A stretch of 64,000 nt of DNA from Pseudactinotalea terrae (GCF_009733845.1 NZ_WNXZ01000002.1:496001-560000), one strand, 5' to 3'. Counted from the first letter of the stretch, positions 32,458-42,486 are shown. The notes: generated by a model from the sequence alone, not told the origin. Numbers and translations are program-made.

Positions 32458-33408
32458 ATGCCACGTCACGTCGTCCTCGGCGCAGGCCCGATCGGTCGCG
32501 CCGTCGTCACTCGGATGCTCGCGGCCCGGCACGAGGTCACGGTCGTCACCCGATCGGGAACCGAGATCCCCGGCACCGACGCCGTCCGCCTCGCGGGTGC
32601 CGACCCTCGGCTCCGCGAGGTCCTCGAGGGCGCCGCGAGCCTCGTCATCGCCACGAACCCTCCTTACCCGGAGTGGGAGAAGGAGTGGCCGCCACTGATC
32701 GACAACGTGATCGAGCAGGCGGCAGCCACGGGCGCCGACATCGTGCTGATCGGCAACCTCTACGGCTACGCGCCGGGGACCTCGCCGATGACCTCGGCGA
32801 CGCCGCTGGCGCCGACCACCCGCAAGGGTGCCGTGCGGGCTCGGATGTGGGAGACGCTCATGGACGCGCATCGCGCCGGCCGGGTGCGGGTCACCGAGAT
32901 CCGGGCCTCCGACTACTGCGGCCCCGAGTCGCTCGCGACCCAGGGTGCCCACGTCGGTGCGCGGTTCGTCGACCCGATCCTCGCGGGCCGCACGGCGTAC
33001 GTCGTCGGCGAGCCGGACGCACCGCACACGTGGACCGCCGTCGGCGACATCGCTGCCACGGTGATGGCCGTGCTGGGCACCGATGTCGGCTGGGGTCGGG
33101 CGTGGATCGTGCCGACCGAGCCGCCACGGTCACTGAACCAGGTCGCTGCCGATATCGCCGCGGCCGCCGGGCTCCCCAGGGTCCGCGTCCGCCAGTACCC
33201 TGCGGTGCTCAGCTGGCTGATGGGTGTGCTGGTGCCGATGATGCGGGAGTTGCGCGAGATCAGCTACCAGCACGTCGAACCGTTCGTCAGCGACGGCTCC
33301 GACACCACCGACCTCCTCGGCGTCACCGCGACCCCGTGGAACGAGGTGATCAGCAGCACGGTCGCCGCTGCTCGAAGGAGGCAACGGAGCGCGACGACGG
33401 CGAGCTGA
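32458..33408 (+). CDS. NAD(P)-dependent epimerase/dehydratase-like protein (atypical SDR)
   Basis: A 316-aa Rossmann protein with the N-terminal nucleotide motif HVVLGAGPIGRAVVTRMLA, NPPYPEWEKEWPPLIDNVIE, an IGNLYGYAP segment and a later RASDYCGPES. This resembles bacterial NAD(P)H-binding epimerase-like proteins of unknown substrate. The usual catalytic YxxxK is not evident in its normal place, so it may be a sensor or an atypical oxidoreductase. The ATG has AGAAGGAG 8 bases upstream. Control by the divergent TetR protein through three operators is likely, and such pairs often answer xenobiotics or quinones. Confidence 0.8.
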   Translation: MPRHVVLGAGPIGRAVVTRMLAARHEVTVVTRSGTEIPGTDAVRLAGADPRLREVLEGAASLVIATNPPYPEWEKEWPPLIDNVIEQAAATGADIVLIGNLYGYAPGTSPMTSATPLAPTTRKGAVRARMWETLMDAHRAGRVRVTEIRASDYCGPESLATQGAHVGARFVDPILAGRTAYVVGEPDAPHTWTAVGDIAATVMAVLGTDVGWGRAWIVPTEPPRSLNQVAADIAAAAGLPRVRVRQYPAVLSWLMGVLVPMMRELREISYQHVEPFVSDGSDTTDLLGVTATPWNEVISSTVAAARRRQRSATTAS

Positions 33409-33440
33409 GCGTCCGGAGGTGTCCGGAATCGTGGTGAGAG

Positions 33441-35129
33441 CTAGGGGAGGAGGGCGTCGCGGAGGGTGTCGAGGCCGACGGAGCCGACGTCGAGGGCGCG
33501 ACGGTGGAACGCCTTGAGGTCGAACGCCTCACCCTCGCGGGTCTTGGTCTCGTCGCGGATCTGCTCCCAGAGCCGCTGGCCCACCTTGTACGAGGGCGCC
33601 TGGCCCGGCCAGCCGAGGTAGCGGTTGAGCTCGAACCGGAGGAAACCCTCGGCCATGTTGGCGTTGGCGTCGAGGAAGTCCCAGGCCTTGTCGGCGTCCC
33701 AGCTGCCGCCACCCCACTCGGGCGGGCATTCCTTGCCCAGGTGCACGCCGATGTCGAGGACCACGCGGGCGGCGCGCATGCGCTGGCCGTCGAGCATCCC
33801 GAGCCGGTCGCCCGGATCGTCGAGGAAGCCCAGGTCGGCCATCAGCCGCTCGGCGTACAGCGCCCAGCCCTCGCCGTGACCGCTGACCCAGCTCGCGAGC
33901 CGGCGCCAGGTGTTGAGCAGCTCGGCGCGGTAGACCGTCTGGCCGATCTGCAGGTGGTGCCCGGGAACGCCCTCGTGGTAGACCGTCGTGGTCTCGCGCC
34001 AGGTGCCGAACTCCGTCACGCCCTCGGGGACCGCCCACCACATCCGGCCGGGGCGTGAGAAGTCCGCGTTCGGGCCGGTGTAGTAGATGCCGCCCGAGGT
34101 GGTCGGGGCGATCAGGCACTCGAGCCGGCGCACCGGCTCCGGGATGTCGAACTGGGTACCGGCGAGCGCCTCGACGGCGGCGTCCGAGGTCTCCTGCATC
34201 CACGCCTTCAACGCCTCCGTGCCGTGGATCTGGCGCTCCGGGTCGGCGTCGAGGATGTCCATCGCCTGCTCCGGCGTGGTGCCGGGCCCACCGATCTGCG
34301 CGGCGACGTCCTCCTGCTCCGCCACGATGCGGGCGAGCTCCTCGCGACCCCACTCGTAGGTCTCGTCGAGGTCGATGCTCGCACCGAGGAAGTACCGCGA
34401 CCACAGCTGGTAGCGCTCCCGACCCACGGCGTCGACCTCCGGCGCGCGCGGCGCGAGCTTCCGCAACTCCTCGGCGAGCCTCGCGTACGCGCCCTTCGCC
34501 TGCTCCGCCCCCGCGGCGAGGTGGGCGGCGAGCGCGGCCGAGGGGGCGTCGTCGTCGGGCCGGGCACCGGAGGCGAAGGCGGACCAGAAGGACTCGGTGC
34601 TCGTGCGGCCGGCCAGCTCCTCCGCCTGCTTGATGCACTCCTGGAACTGCCGGACCGCCGAGAGGTTGCCCCGCTCGGCCGCGTGGTGCAGCGAGGTGAT
34701 GTAGCCCTCGATCGCCCCGGGCACGGCGTGCATCCGCTCAGCGATCCGCTCCCAGTCGCCGGCTGTGGCCGCGGGCATGAGGTCGAAGACCTCACGCGGC
34801 GCCTGCAGCGGGGAGTGGATCACGTTGAGAGCGCCGTGCTGCTCGCCCGCCTCGTAGAGCTCGACCTGCAGACCGAGCCGCTCCTGCATCGCGGCGACCG
34901 TGACCCGGTCGACGTCGTCGACGATCTCGGCCTGCGCGAGCTCGCGGAGCGTCGCCCGCGTGGCCTCGGCGACGGCGTCCAGCCCCTCGGGCGAGAAGTC
35001 GTCCAGCTCGGTCTCGGCGCCGGGCAGACCGAGCTCGGTCGCAGCGATGGGGCTGAGGCGGACGAGGTCGTCGACGTAGGCGTCCGCGATCGCGTCGACC
35101 GCGGTGGCGGTACGGGTGCTGGTGCTCAT
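33441..35129 (-). CDS. DUF885 family metallo-hydrolase/carboxypeptidase-like protein
   Basis: A 562-aa mostly helical protein with the zinc motif HEGVPGHHLQ (about residues 385-394) and the downstream GHGEGWALYAERLM typical of DUF885. The first part (DAYVDDLVRLSPIAATELGL) also matches the family. These proteins are thought to be cytoplasmic peptidases of the M32/M3-like superfamily; substrates are unknown. No signal peptide is present. The ATG at 35129 follows a TATCGT box by 7 bases. It lies next to the carboxylase epsilon gene, with 28 bases between them. Confidence 0.87.
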   Translation of the reverse strand: MSTSTRTATAVDAIADAYVDDLVRLSPIAATELGLPGAETELDDFSPEGLDAVAEATRATLRELAQAEIVDDVDRVTVAAMQERLGLQVELYEAGEQHGALNVIHSPLQAPREVFDLMPAATAGDWERIAERMHAVPGAIEGYITSLHHAAERGNLSAVRQFQECIKQAEELAGRTSTESFWSAFASGARPDDDAPSAALAAHLAAGAEQAKGAYARLAEELRKLAPRAPEVDAVGRERYQLWSRYFLGASIDLDETYEWGREELARIVAEQEDVAAQIGGPGTTPEQAMDILDADPERQIHGTEALKAWMQETSDAAVEALAGTQFDIPEPVRRLECLIAPTTSGGIYYTGPNADFSRPGRMWWAVPEGVTEFGTWRETTTVYHEGVPGHHLQIGQTVYRAELLNTWRRLASWVSGHGEGWALYAERLMADLGFLDDPGDRLGMLDGQRMRAARVVLDIGVHLGKECPPEWGGGSWDADKAWDFLDANANMAEGFLRFELNRYLGWPGQAPSYKVGQRLWEQIRDETKTREGEAFDLKAFHRRALDVGSVGLDTLRDALLP

Positions 35130-35136
35130 CGGCGAG

Positions 35137-35142
35137 ACGATA
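35137..35142 (-). promoter_or_regulatory. Leaderless-type -10 box (TATCGT) of the DUF885 gene
   Basis: On the minus strand TATCGT is followed by 7 bases and the ATG at 35129. The box lies in the short gap after accE, so the hydrolase may have its own promoter as well as read-through from accD5-accE. Confidence 0.45.
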
Positions 35143-35157
35143 CCCGCCGTGCCCGGG

Positions 35158-35436
35158 CTACCAGGCCTGGTGGGTGCTCCAGCGCCAGGCGGCGCGCTGC
35201 GCGCCCCGCGGCACACCCCACCGGCGGCGGGGGTCGGCCCAGATCGAGGTGCGCGTGCCGTCGTCGACCTCGTCGCCGGTGGACGCCATCCGGGCCGCGA
35301 CGATGCCCGCCACGAGCGCCGCGAGCTCTTCCTCGTCGACCTCGCCGCGGACCACGCGCACGAGGTCGCCGACCTCGCCGATCTCTCCTCGCGGGCCCGC
35401 GTTCTCCTCGCCGTTGTCCGCGCCGGCGGCGGTCAC
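35158..35436 (-). CDS. accE: Acyl-CoA carboxylase epsilon subunit
   Basis: A 92-aa protein. The acidic N-terminus is followed by the conserved [20 protein letters not shown] helix. A C-terminal [19 protein letters not shown] segment is seen in epsilon subunits of actinobacterial acyl-CoA carboxylases. The epsilon subunit stabilises the AccA3-AccD5 complex. Its GTG overlaps the stop of accD5 (GTGA), which shows translational coupling. Confidence 0.88.
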   Translation of the reverse strand: MTAAGADNGEENAGPRGEIGEVGDLVRVVRGEVDEEELAALVAGIVAARMASTGDEVDDGTRTSIWADPRRRWGVPRGAQRAAWRWSTHQAW

Positions 35437-37010
35437 AGCGGGATGTTCCCGTGCTTCTTGGCGGGCAGCTGGGCACGCTTGGTGCGCAGCGCTCGGAGCC
35501 CGCGGACGATCTGGGCGCGGGTCTGGGACGGCGCGATCACGGCGTCGACGTAGCCCTTGGCCGCGGCGTCCCAGGGGTTGACGATCGCTTCCTCGTACTC
35601 GCCCGTGAGCCGGGCGCGCTCGGCCTCGACGTCGCCGCCCTCCTCCTCGACCTTGCGCAGCGTGCTGCGGTGCAGGATGTTGACGGCGCCGCCCGATCCC
35701 ATGACGGCGATCTGGGCGGTGGGCCACGCGAGGTTGAGGTCGGCGCCGAGCTGCTTGGACCCCATCACGATGTACGCGCCTCCGTAGGCCTTGCGCGTGA
35801 TCACCGTGATCAGCGGCACGGTGGCCTCGGCGTAGGCGTAGATCAGCTTTGCGCCGCGGCGGATGATGCCGTTCCACTCCTGGTCGGTGCCGGGCAGGAA
35901 CCCCGGCACGTCCACGAACGTCAGCACCGGGATGTTGAAGGCGTCGCAGGTGCGCACGAACCGGGCCGCCTTCTCGGCGGCGTTGATGTCGAGGGTGCCG
36001 GCCATCGTCTGCGGCTGGTTCGCGACGATCCCCACCGGGTGCCCCTCCACGTGCCCGAACCCGATGATGACGTTGCGCGCGTAGAGCGCCTGCACCTCGA
36101 GGAAGTCGCCGTCGTCGAGCACCGCCTCGATCAGCGCGTGCATGTCGTAGGGCTGGTTGTCCGAGTCGGGGATCAGCGTGTCGAGCGCAGTGTCGGTCTC
36201 GGACGGCTCGAGATCGGTCTCGGTGGGGAACGTCTCGGGATCGGTGAGGTTGTTCGCCGGCAGGTAGTGCAGCAGTGCACGCACGTAGTCGAACGCGTCC
36301 TCCTCGTCGGCGGCGAGGTAGTGCGCGACCCCGGATCGCTCGTTGTGCGTGCGGCCGCCGCCGAGCTCTTCGAACCCGACGTCCTCCCCGGTCACGGCGC
36401 GGATCACGTCGGGCCCGGTGATGAACATGTTCGACGTCTGATCGGCCATCACGATGAAGTCGGTGAGCGCGGGGGAGTACACCGCGCCGCCCGCGCTCGG
36501 GCCCAGGATCAGCGAGATCTGCGGGATCACGCCGGAGGCGGCCACGTTGCGCCGGAAGATCTCCGCGAACTGCGTGAGCGCGGCGACACCCTCCTGAATG
36601 CGCGCGCCACCGCCGTCGGAGATCCCGATCAACGGCACCCCGGTGCGGAGCGCGAGATCCATCACCTTGCTGATCTTCTGGCCGTGCACCTCGCCCAGCG
36701 AGCCGCCGAACACCGTGAAGTCCTGGCTGTAGATGGCCACCTGGTGCCCGTCGACCGTGCCGTACCCCACCACGACGCCGTCGCCCGGCACCTGGCGCTT
36801 GTCCAGGCCGAAGTTCGTGGAGCGGTGCGTGGCGAACGCGTCGAGCTCGACGAAGCTGCCCTCGTCCAGCAGCGCGTCGATCCGCTCCCGTGCGGACTTC
36901 TTGCCGCGCTTGCCCTGCTTCTCGACGGCGGCGCTCGCCAGGGCCTCGGGGCCCTCGGCGATGCGTCGGTCCAGATCGGCGAGCTTGTCGGCGGTGGAGG
37001 AAGTGGTCAC
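35433..37010 (-). CDS. accD5: Acyl-CoA (propionyl/acetyl) carboxylase beta subunit
   Basis: The carboxyltransferase subunit (525 aa) moves CO2 from biotin to acetyl- or propionyl-CoA for fatty acid precursors. It has both crotonase-like halves: [37 protein letters not shown] and [17 protein letters not shown] in the first, [20 protein letters not shown] and [20 protein letters not shown] in the second. The length is normal for AccD5. The GTG start follows a TACTCT -10 box by 7 bases. It is divergent from birA, the ligase that biotinylates its partner. Confidence 0.95.
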   Translation of the reverse strand: MTTSSTADKLADLDRRIAEGPEALASAAVEKQGKRGKKSARERIDALLDEGSFVELDAFATHRSTNFGLDKRQVPGDGVVVGYGTVDGHQVAIYSQDFTVFGGSLGEVHGQKISKVMDLALRTGVPLIGISDGGGARIQEGVAALTQFAEIFRRNVAASGVIPQISLILGPSAGGAVYSPALTDFIVMADQTSNMFITGPDVIRAVTGEDVGFEELGGGRTHNERSGVAHYLAADEEDAFDYVRALLHYLPANNLTDPETFPTETDLEPSETDTALDTLIPDSDNQPYDMHALIEAVLDDGDFLEVQALYARNVIIGFGHVEGHPVGIVANQPQTMAGTLDINAAEKAARFVRTCDAFNIPVLTFVDVPGFLPGTDQEWNGIIRRGAKLIYAYAEATVPLITVITRKAYGGAYIVMGSKQLGADLNLAWPTAQIAVMGSGGAVNILHRSTLRKVEEEGGDVEAERARLTGEYEEAIVNPWDAAAKGYVDAVIAPSQTRAQIVRGLRALRTKRAQLPAKKHGNIPL

Positions 37011-37017
37011 GCTCAGC

Positions 37018-37023
37018 AGAGTA
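37018..37023 (-). promoter_or_regulatory. Leaderless-type -10 box (TACTCT) of accD5
   Basis: On the minus strand TACTCT is followed by 7 bases and the accD5 GTG. It lies in the 130-base divergent gap with birA, which also has a perfect CCACGC/GCGTGG inverted repeat near 37060. Confidence 0.5.
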
Positions 37024-37140
37024 GAGGGTGCCGCCGGCTGCGGTGGTGGGACGAATCCCACGCTCGACGGCGTGGCAACCGGTTGCTTCGTCCGGTTGCG
37101 GGCATCGAGCGTGGACTTTGGCCCATGCGAGGCTGGGACC

Positions 37141-37917
37141 ATGACGCAGGTGCAGGCGCCACGGTGCTCCGCGGTGGTCACGGTCACCGAGACCGGGTCG
37201 ACGCAGGACGACCTCCGTGCGCTCGCAGCCGACGCCGCGGACTGGCCGCACCTGTCCGGGCTGCGGGCCGTGCGCCAGCGTGCCGGCCATGGCCGCGGCG
37301 AGCGCACCTGGGACACCAGCGAGCTGACCGCGCTGACGGCGAGCCTCGTGCTGCGCCCGGCGCTGCCGGCCGAGCGCTGGTCGTGGATCCCGCTGATCGT
37401 GGGGTGCGCTGTGACCGACGCGCTCGCAGACCTCGGGTGCACCGCCGGGCTGAAGTGGCCCAACGACGTGGTGCTGCCCGCGGAGGCTGAGGTCGAGGGT
37501 TGGGGCAGGTGGCGCAAGGCCGGCGGCATCCTCGCCGAGGTGCTGCCCGGTCAGGCCGGTGTGCTGGTGGGGATCGGGCTCAATCTCGACGGCGTCCCGC
37601 CGGTCCCGTGGGCCACGACCCTGCGGGAGCACGGGCTCGGTGTCGAGCCCGATGCGCTGCTCGAGGCGATCCGAGACCACCTGCGCGAGCGGCTGGTGAG
37701 CGACCCCGCACGCTGGCGCGACGCCGTCGAGCGGCGATGCGTGAGCATCGGTGCGCAGGTGGTGGCGCACCTCCCGGGGGAGGTCCAGGTCACCGGGGTG
37801 GCGCGCGAGATCGGTGCCGGCGGCGGGCTCGTGATCGAGGCGCCCGACGGCTCGCGGCAGCTGGTGATGGCGGGTGATGTGCAGCATCTGCGGGCGACGC
37901 CTTCCGATGAAGGGTAG
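37141..37917 (+). CDS. birA: Biotin-[acetyl-CoA carboxylase] ligase
   Basis: Attaches biotin to the BCCP domain of the carboxylase alpha subunit (258 aa). It has the ligase motifs TGSTQDDLR, the biotin/ATP loop [22 protein letters not shown] with the catalytic Lys, and [11 protein letters not shown], followed by the small C-terminal SH3-like domain ([19 protein letters not shown]). No N-terminal DNA-binding domain is present, so it is a monofunctional group I ligase and not a repressor. The adenylate cyclase gene overlaps its 3' end. Confidence 0.93.
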   Translation: MTQVQAPRCSAVVTVTETGSTQDDLRALAADAADWPHLSGLRAVRQRAGHGRGERTWDTSELTALTASLVLRPALPAERWSWIPLIVGCAVTDALADLGCTAGLKWPNDVVLPAEAEVEGWGRWRKAGGILAEVLPGQAGVLVGIGLNLDGVPPVPWATTLREHGLGVEPDALLEAIRDHLRERLVSDPARWRDAVERRCVSIGAQVVAHLPGEVQVTGVAREIGAGGGLVIEAPDGSRQLVMAGDVQHLRATPSDEG

Positions 37918-38971
37918 TTTCACGAGCGTGGTCGAGAACGCTGACGCCGTCGGGTCGACGTATCAGGCGTTCGCTCGCGGCCTGCTGGGCGAGGGCGCCA
38001 CGCTGACGAGCCTCGACGTTGCCGAACGCACCGGTCAGAGCCTGGAGATCGTCCGCGGTTTCTGGCGGTCGTTGGGCTTCGCCGATGTGCCCGACGACGT
38101 CCCGCACTTCACCGAGGACGATCTGGTGGTCTTCGGGCGCATGGTCGAGCTGGTGGAGGCCGGCACGGTCGGGCTGGCGGCGGCGCAGACCCTCGTGCGG
38201 GCGCAGGGGCACAGCGCCGACCGGCTCGCGCTGTGGCAGCTGGAGGCCCTGGTCGAGGACGCCTCGGTGCGGTACCGGCTCGACGACACCTCCGCCCGTC
38301 TGGTGGTGCTGGACCGGCTGGCTGCGCTGGCCCCGGTGCTCGAGCAGCAGATGGTGCACACGTGGCGGCGTCAGCTCGTGGCGCTGATGGGGCGGCTCGA
38401 TCGGGACATCGGCCAGGCCCACACGCCGGCGCTGCCCGACTCCGGCGAGCTGCCGCTGGAGCGGGCCATCGGGTTCTTCGACATGGTCTCCTACACCGAG
38501 CGAACCGCGGGACTGTCCTCGGCCGAGCTCGCCGACCTGGTGCAGGGGTTCGAGACCGCGGCGCGGGACACGATCGCCGCGAACGGCGCCCGCGTGGTCA
38601 AGACGATCGGTGACGCGGTGCTGTTCGTGGCTGACGATCTGCGCACCGGTGCCGAGGTGTCGCTGCAGCTGCTCGAGGTGATGCGAGGGGCGGGGTTCGA
38701 CGTGCGCGGCGGGCTCGTGTGGGGCCGCGTGCTGTCCCTCTCCGGCGACGTGTTCGGGCCGAGCGTGAACCTCGCCTCGCGGCTGGGCGACGTCGCCCGC
38801 GCGGGTGTGGTGGTGCTCGACGACGTCAGCGCGGCCCTCCTGGAGGCCACGGAGCCGGGCGTGACGCTCTCGCCCGAGCAGCCGGTCGCGGTGCAGGGCC
38901 TGGGGGTGGTCAGACCGGTGCGGCTCGCGCGCGTCAGCCCGCTCGACGGCGGCGCGGCCGGGGTGGTTTGA
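37907..38971 (+). CDS. Class III adenylate cyclase, Rv1264-like with N-terminal regulatory domain
   Basis: A 354-aa protein. The N-terminal 170 residues resemble the pH-sensing autoinhibitory domain of Rv1264 (YQAFARGLLGEGATLTSLDV, HFTEDDLVVFGRMVELVEAG). The C-terminal cyclase domain has the first metal Asp in FFDMVSYTERT, the Lys and second Asp in VKTIGDAVLFV, and the transition-state Asn and Arg in GPSVNLASRL, so it should be active and make cAMP. The ATG at 37907 overlaps the birA stop; a GTG some 20 bases later is an alternative. This birA-cyclase order is common in Actinobacteria. Confidence 0.92.
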   Translation: MKGSFTSVVENADAVGSTYQAFARGLLGEGATLTSLDVAERTGQSLEIVRGFWRSLGFADVPDDVPHFTEDDLVVFGRMVELVEAGTVGLAAAQTLVRAQGHSADRLALWQLEALVEDASVRYRLDDTSARLVVLDRLAALAPVLEQQMVHTWRRQLVALMGRLDRDIGQAHTPALPDSGELPLERAIGFFDMVSYTERTAGLSSAELADLVQGFETAARDTIAANGARVVKTIGDAVLFVADDLRTGAEVSLQLLEVMRGAGFDVRGGLVWGRVLSLSGDVFGPSVNLASRLGDVARAGVVVLDDVSAALLEATEPGVTLSPEQPVAVQGLGVVRPVRLARVSPLDGGAAGVV

Positions 38972-39002
38972 CACTCACCACCCTCGCTCATGGCATTAGC
39001 AT
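38968..39002 (+). promoter_or_regulatory. Promoter of the two-component operon (leaderless)
   Basis: TAGCAT at 38997-39002 is followed by 6 bases and the response-regulator GTG at 39009. A perfect TTGACA lies at 38968 but with a 23-base spacer, too long for a standard promoter, so the -10 may act with an extended element or a different -35. TTGACA overlaps the cyclase stop codon. Confidence 0.5.
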
Positions 39003-39008
39003 GGCCGA

Positions 39009-39692
<684 letters not shown>

Positions 39693-39729
39693 GCTGCGCA
39701 GACGCGTACTCACCGCGACGATCGCGGCG

Positions 39730-41022
39730 GTGACCGTCGCGGTGCTGCTGCTGGGCGTGCCGATGTCGATCTTCGGCGTCGTGCTCGCGCAGGACTCGGT
39801 GCGCTCCGACCTGCAGCTGCGGACCGAGAGCATCGCGCGTGCGGTCGAGACACGGCTGACGTACGACCTCGAGATCGACAGCGAGTACCTCGACCGCTGG
39901 GCCGACGACACCGGCGACATGCCGATGCGCGTGACCGTCACGACGCCGGATGGCGAGGTCGTCGTCGCAGGTGATGACTTCGAGGGCAACACCTACTATC
40001 ACCGGCAGCCCACCGCGCGAGGTGCGCTCGTCGTCGTCGAGGTGCCTGCCAGCAGCCTGTTCTGGCGCGGCGCGCAGGTGGTCATCCTCGTGGTGGTCGC
40101 CTCGCTGGTCGCCTTCGGCGTGGGGGCGCTGGTCGCGGGCAGGCAGGCGAGGCGCCTCGCCGCGCCGTTGATCTACCTCGCAGCGAGCGCCGAGCAGCTC
40201 GGCGCCGGCCGCGCCCGCCCCACGGTCGTGGCCTCCGGGGTCGAGGAGATCGACCTGGTCTCGACCGAGCTGGTGCGCTCGGGTGAACGCATGGCGCAGC
40301 GCATGGCCGCCGAGCGGGAGTTCGCCGCCAACGCGAGCCACCAGCTCCGCACGCCGCTGACCGCGCTCACCATGCGTCTCGAGGAGATCGAGATGACCGC
40401 CAACGACCCGCACATCGCGGACGAGGCGCGGATCTCGCTCGAGCAGGTGGAGCGCCTGGTGGGCGTCGTCGACGACCTGCTGTCCGCCGCGCGCAGCACC
40501 GATGGCGGCACCACCGAGCCGCTCGAGCTGTCCGAGGTGTTCGAGCAGCTGCAGCGCGAGTGGGGGCCGACGTTCAAACGCGGCGGCCGTCGGTTGCGCT
40601 TCAGCGATCCCGACGAGGTCGCGGTGCTCGCCACCCCGGGCGCGCTCTCGCAGGCGCTCTCGACGCTGCTCGAGAACTCCCTCAAGTACGGCGACGGCAC
40701 CACCAGCGTGGAGGCCCGCCCCTCCAAGTCCGGCGTCGAGAACGGCGTCGTCATCGCCGTCTCCGACGAAGGCCAGGGCGTCTCAGACGACCTTGCACCC
40801 CGGATCTTCGAGCGGCACGTCACCTCCGGCAAGGGGACCGGGCTCGGGCTCGGGCTGGCCCGTGACCTCGTGACCGCCGACGGCGGCCGCTTGGACCTCT
40901 CGCAGCGACGGCCGGCCGTGTTCTCGATCTTCCTCGCCGCCGTGCCCAAGCACCTCGAGCCCGACTCCGTGCTGCCGCCGGGGTCGATGGTGGTGGTGGG
41001 GAGGCGGCGGCGGCGCCGCTGA
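39730..41022 (+). CDS. Sensor histidine kinase
   Basis: The partner of the response regulator (430 aa from the GTG at 39730). Two transmembrane helices bracket a short extracellular sensor (about 25-105); a HAMP-like region follows, then the H-box FAANASHQLRTPLTALTMRL (His204) and N-box TLLENSLKYGDG. G-boxes SDEGQGVSDD and GKGTGLGLGLARDL complete the domain. The Arg-rich C-terminus ends VVVGRRRRRR. The true start may be the CTG at 39694: it has GAGGAG 7 bases upstream and adds RRRVLTATIAAV, completing the first helix and its basic flank. No ATG, GTG or TTG is available there. Confidence 0.93.
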   Translation: MTVAVLLLGVPMSIFGVVLAQDSVRSDLQLRTESIARAVETRLTYDLEIDSEYLDRWADDTGDMPMRVTVTTPDGEVVVAGDDFEGNTYYHRQPTARGALVVVEVPASSLFWRGAQVVILVVVASLVAFGVGALVAGRQARRLAAPLIYLAASAEQLGAGRARPTVVASGVEEIDLVSTELVRSGERMAQRMAAEREFAANASHQLRTPLTALTMRLEEIEMTANDPHIADEARISLEQVERLVGVVDDLLSAARSTDGGTTEPLELSEVFEQLQREWGPTFKRGGRRLRFSDPDEVAVLATPGALSQALSTLLENSLKYGDGTTSVEARPSKSGVENGVVIAVSDEGQGVSDDLAPRIFERHVTSGKGTGLGLGLARDLVTADGGRLDLSQRRPAVFSIFLAAVPKHLEPDSVLPPGSMVVVGRRRRRR

Positions 41023-41064
41023 TCTCGTCGGGAGGGTGACAACGGAGGTTCTGCGCGGGGCGGC

Positions 41065-41158
41065 TTCGCGGACTCGTGCGCGCGGAGAACCATCCGCACG
41101 CTCGTTCCTCACGTGCTCCAGCCAGGCCCAGCCATTCTCGCGCGCACGAGTCCGCGAA
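41065..41158. repeat. 94-bp element with 19-bp perfect terminal inverted repeats (MITE-like or terminator)
   Basis: TTCGCGGACTCGTGCGCGC (41065-41083) is the exact reverse complement of 41140-41158. Five further pairs continue inwards after a single-base bulge (GAGAA/TTCTC). The interior of about 45 bases has no ORF. It lies 43 bases after the kinase gene, between converging genes, so it could terminate both transcripts; it also has the form of a small non-autonomous transposable element. No target-site duplication is obvious. Confidence 0.75.
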
Positions 41159-41282
41159 TCGGCGTCGGTATCTCGCCTTCTGGTGGGTGCTCAGGGGACA
41201 GGCGAACGCTTCGGGCGCCAGTGCGGCTCAGGCCGAGGTCGTGGGCGGCCCGCAGGCGCGTTGACCGTGGGCTGTGGGGGTG

Positions 41283-41400
41283 CAACGCCGCGGCGGTGGG
41301 GGTGTTGCGGAAGTGACGACGGGGCGTGATGCACAACGCCGCGGCGGTTGAGGTGTTGCAGAAGTGACCGCAGGGCGTGAAGGGCAACGTCGGCGCGGTC
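41283..41400 (+). repeat. 51-bp tandem repeat related to the 12.7-kb array
   Basis: Copies begin at 41283, 41334 and (partial) 41385, 51 bases apart. Each reads CAACGCCGCGGCGG, then GTGTTGCGGAAGTGAC or a one-base variant, and matches the 52-bp repeats at 12.7 kb over most of its length. As there, it lies between converging genes. The stretch 41159-41282 before it shows nothing recognisable. Confidence 0.8.
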
Positions 41401-41417
41401 GGCGTGGTGATCGCCGG

Positions 41418-42041
41418 TCAGGTTCGCTGAGGTTCGTTCTCGCTCGAGTCCGCGGCGCCGCGAGGTGGCGCCGGCTCCGGGTCGAGGTGGGCGGCAGTGG
41501 CGAGCGAGCGGCCGTCGCGGGTGCGGACGCGGCGGAAGGTCCAGATCTTGTTGAGCACGAACGAGACCGGGGTCACGAGGATCACCGAGATCAGCTGCGC
41601 CCAGTAGACCTTGGTGCGCAGGCCGGTGGTGTCGTCGAAGATCTCCGATGGCAGCCCGAGCGGTGAGTGCGGGTGCATCAGCAGGGTGAGGATGCCCAGG
41701 CCCACCACCTGGGCCGCCGAGCCGACCACCAGGAACGGCGGGTACTCGCGCCACCAGCCGACCTGCTTGGCGCTGCGGAAGGTCCACCAGCGGTTGAGCT
41801 GGAAGTTCCAGAGGTTGGCCACGAGGAAGGCGATAGTCGAGAACACGTGGTACCAGCGCACGTTGAAGTCGGTGCCGGGCAGGTCGACCGCGATCGCCTC
41901 CGGGTGCGCGCCCATCTTCTTGCAGATCACCATGACCAGCAGATTCACGAGCACCCCGGAGCCACCCACGAGGGCAAAGCGGAACAGCTGGATCCAGTTG
42001 CTGCGGTGCCTCACCAGCAGCCAGTGCCTCAGCCGTTCCAC
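41418..42041 (-). CDS. GtrA-family membrane protein
   Basis: A 207-aa protein with four transmembrane helices. The family pattern is clear: FRFALVGGSGVLVNLLVM, FLVANLWNFQLNRWWTFR, FLVVGSAAQVVGLGILTLLM and LVTPVSFVLNKIWTFRRV. GtrA proteins help transfer lipid-linked sugars or flip them across the membrane for surface polysaccharide. An unusual soluble insertion (about residues 45-60) and an acidic C-terminal tail are present. The position next to purK-purE is common in Actinobacteria. Confidence 0.92.
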   Translation of the reverse strand: MERLRHWLLVRHRSNWIQLFRFALVGGSGVLVNLLVMVICKKMGAHPEAIAVDLPGTDFNVRWYHVFSTIAFLVANLWNFQLNRWWTFRSAKQVGWWREYPPFLVVGSAAQVVGLGILTLLMHPHSPLGLPSEIFDDTTGLRTKVYWAQLISVILVTPVSFVLNKIWTFRRVRTRDGRSLATAAHLDPEPAPPRGAADSSENEPQRT

Positions 42042-42109
42042 GGCGTCAGGATGTCACGCGTACCGGACTCTGGTCACCGGCGGCGGGCAGCGCTCCCCGG
42101 AGCGCACTG

Positions 42110-42486
42110 GTGACTGAGCGTCCAGGCCGGCCGTCGGCTGGTGTGAGAGCGCCCACGGGAGCGTGGCGGGTGGACGCTGAGGCACCAGGGGGTAGGGGAG
42201 TGGGATGTCGCCGGCTCGCCAGTGGTGGGAGAGCGTCCACGGCAGCGTGGCGGGTGGACGCTGAGGCACCAGGGGGTAGGGGAGTGGGATGTCGCCGGCT
42301 CGCCAGTGGTGGGAGAGCGTCCACGGGAGCGTGGCGAGTGGACGCTGAGGCACCAGCGGGTGCTCAGGCTGGGCGCTGACGCACCAGTGGGGCGGCGGGG
42401 TGGACGCTGACCAACCAGCGAGGCGCTGGGATGGAGGTCGGGGGGACGCTGACTGACCAGCGGGCAGGCGGGGTGGACGTTGACCC
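42110..42486 (+). repeat. 84-bp tandem repeats of the AGCGTCCA/TGGACGCT family
   Basis: Two near-identical 84-base units (phase markers at 42181, 42265 and 42349) contain AGAGCGTCCACGG, GGGTGGACGCTGAGGCACCA and GGGGTAGGGGAGTGGGATGT. Before and after them lie single copies of ACTGAGCGTCCAG, GTGGACGCTGACCAACCAGC and similar. The block occupies the gap between gtrA and purK, whose genes diverge, and it abuts the purK promoter region. Confidence 0.9.

Noticed and set aside
41065-41158. tRNA or other stable RNA gene
   Set aside because: The hairpin is one long stem with a large loop and no cloverleaf, anticodon arm or CCA-like end. No tRNA pattern was found by eye elsewhere in the window.
42054-42379. 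Short open frames with repeated peptides in the 84-bp repeat block (and similar ones at 30.0 and 12.8 kb)
   Set aside because: The peptides arise only because unit lengths divisible by three keep the frame open; no ribosome site, and the protein repeats have no known counterpart.
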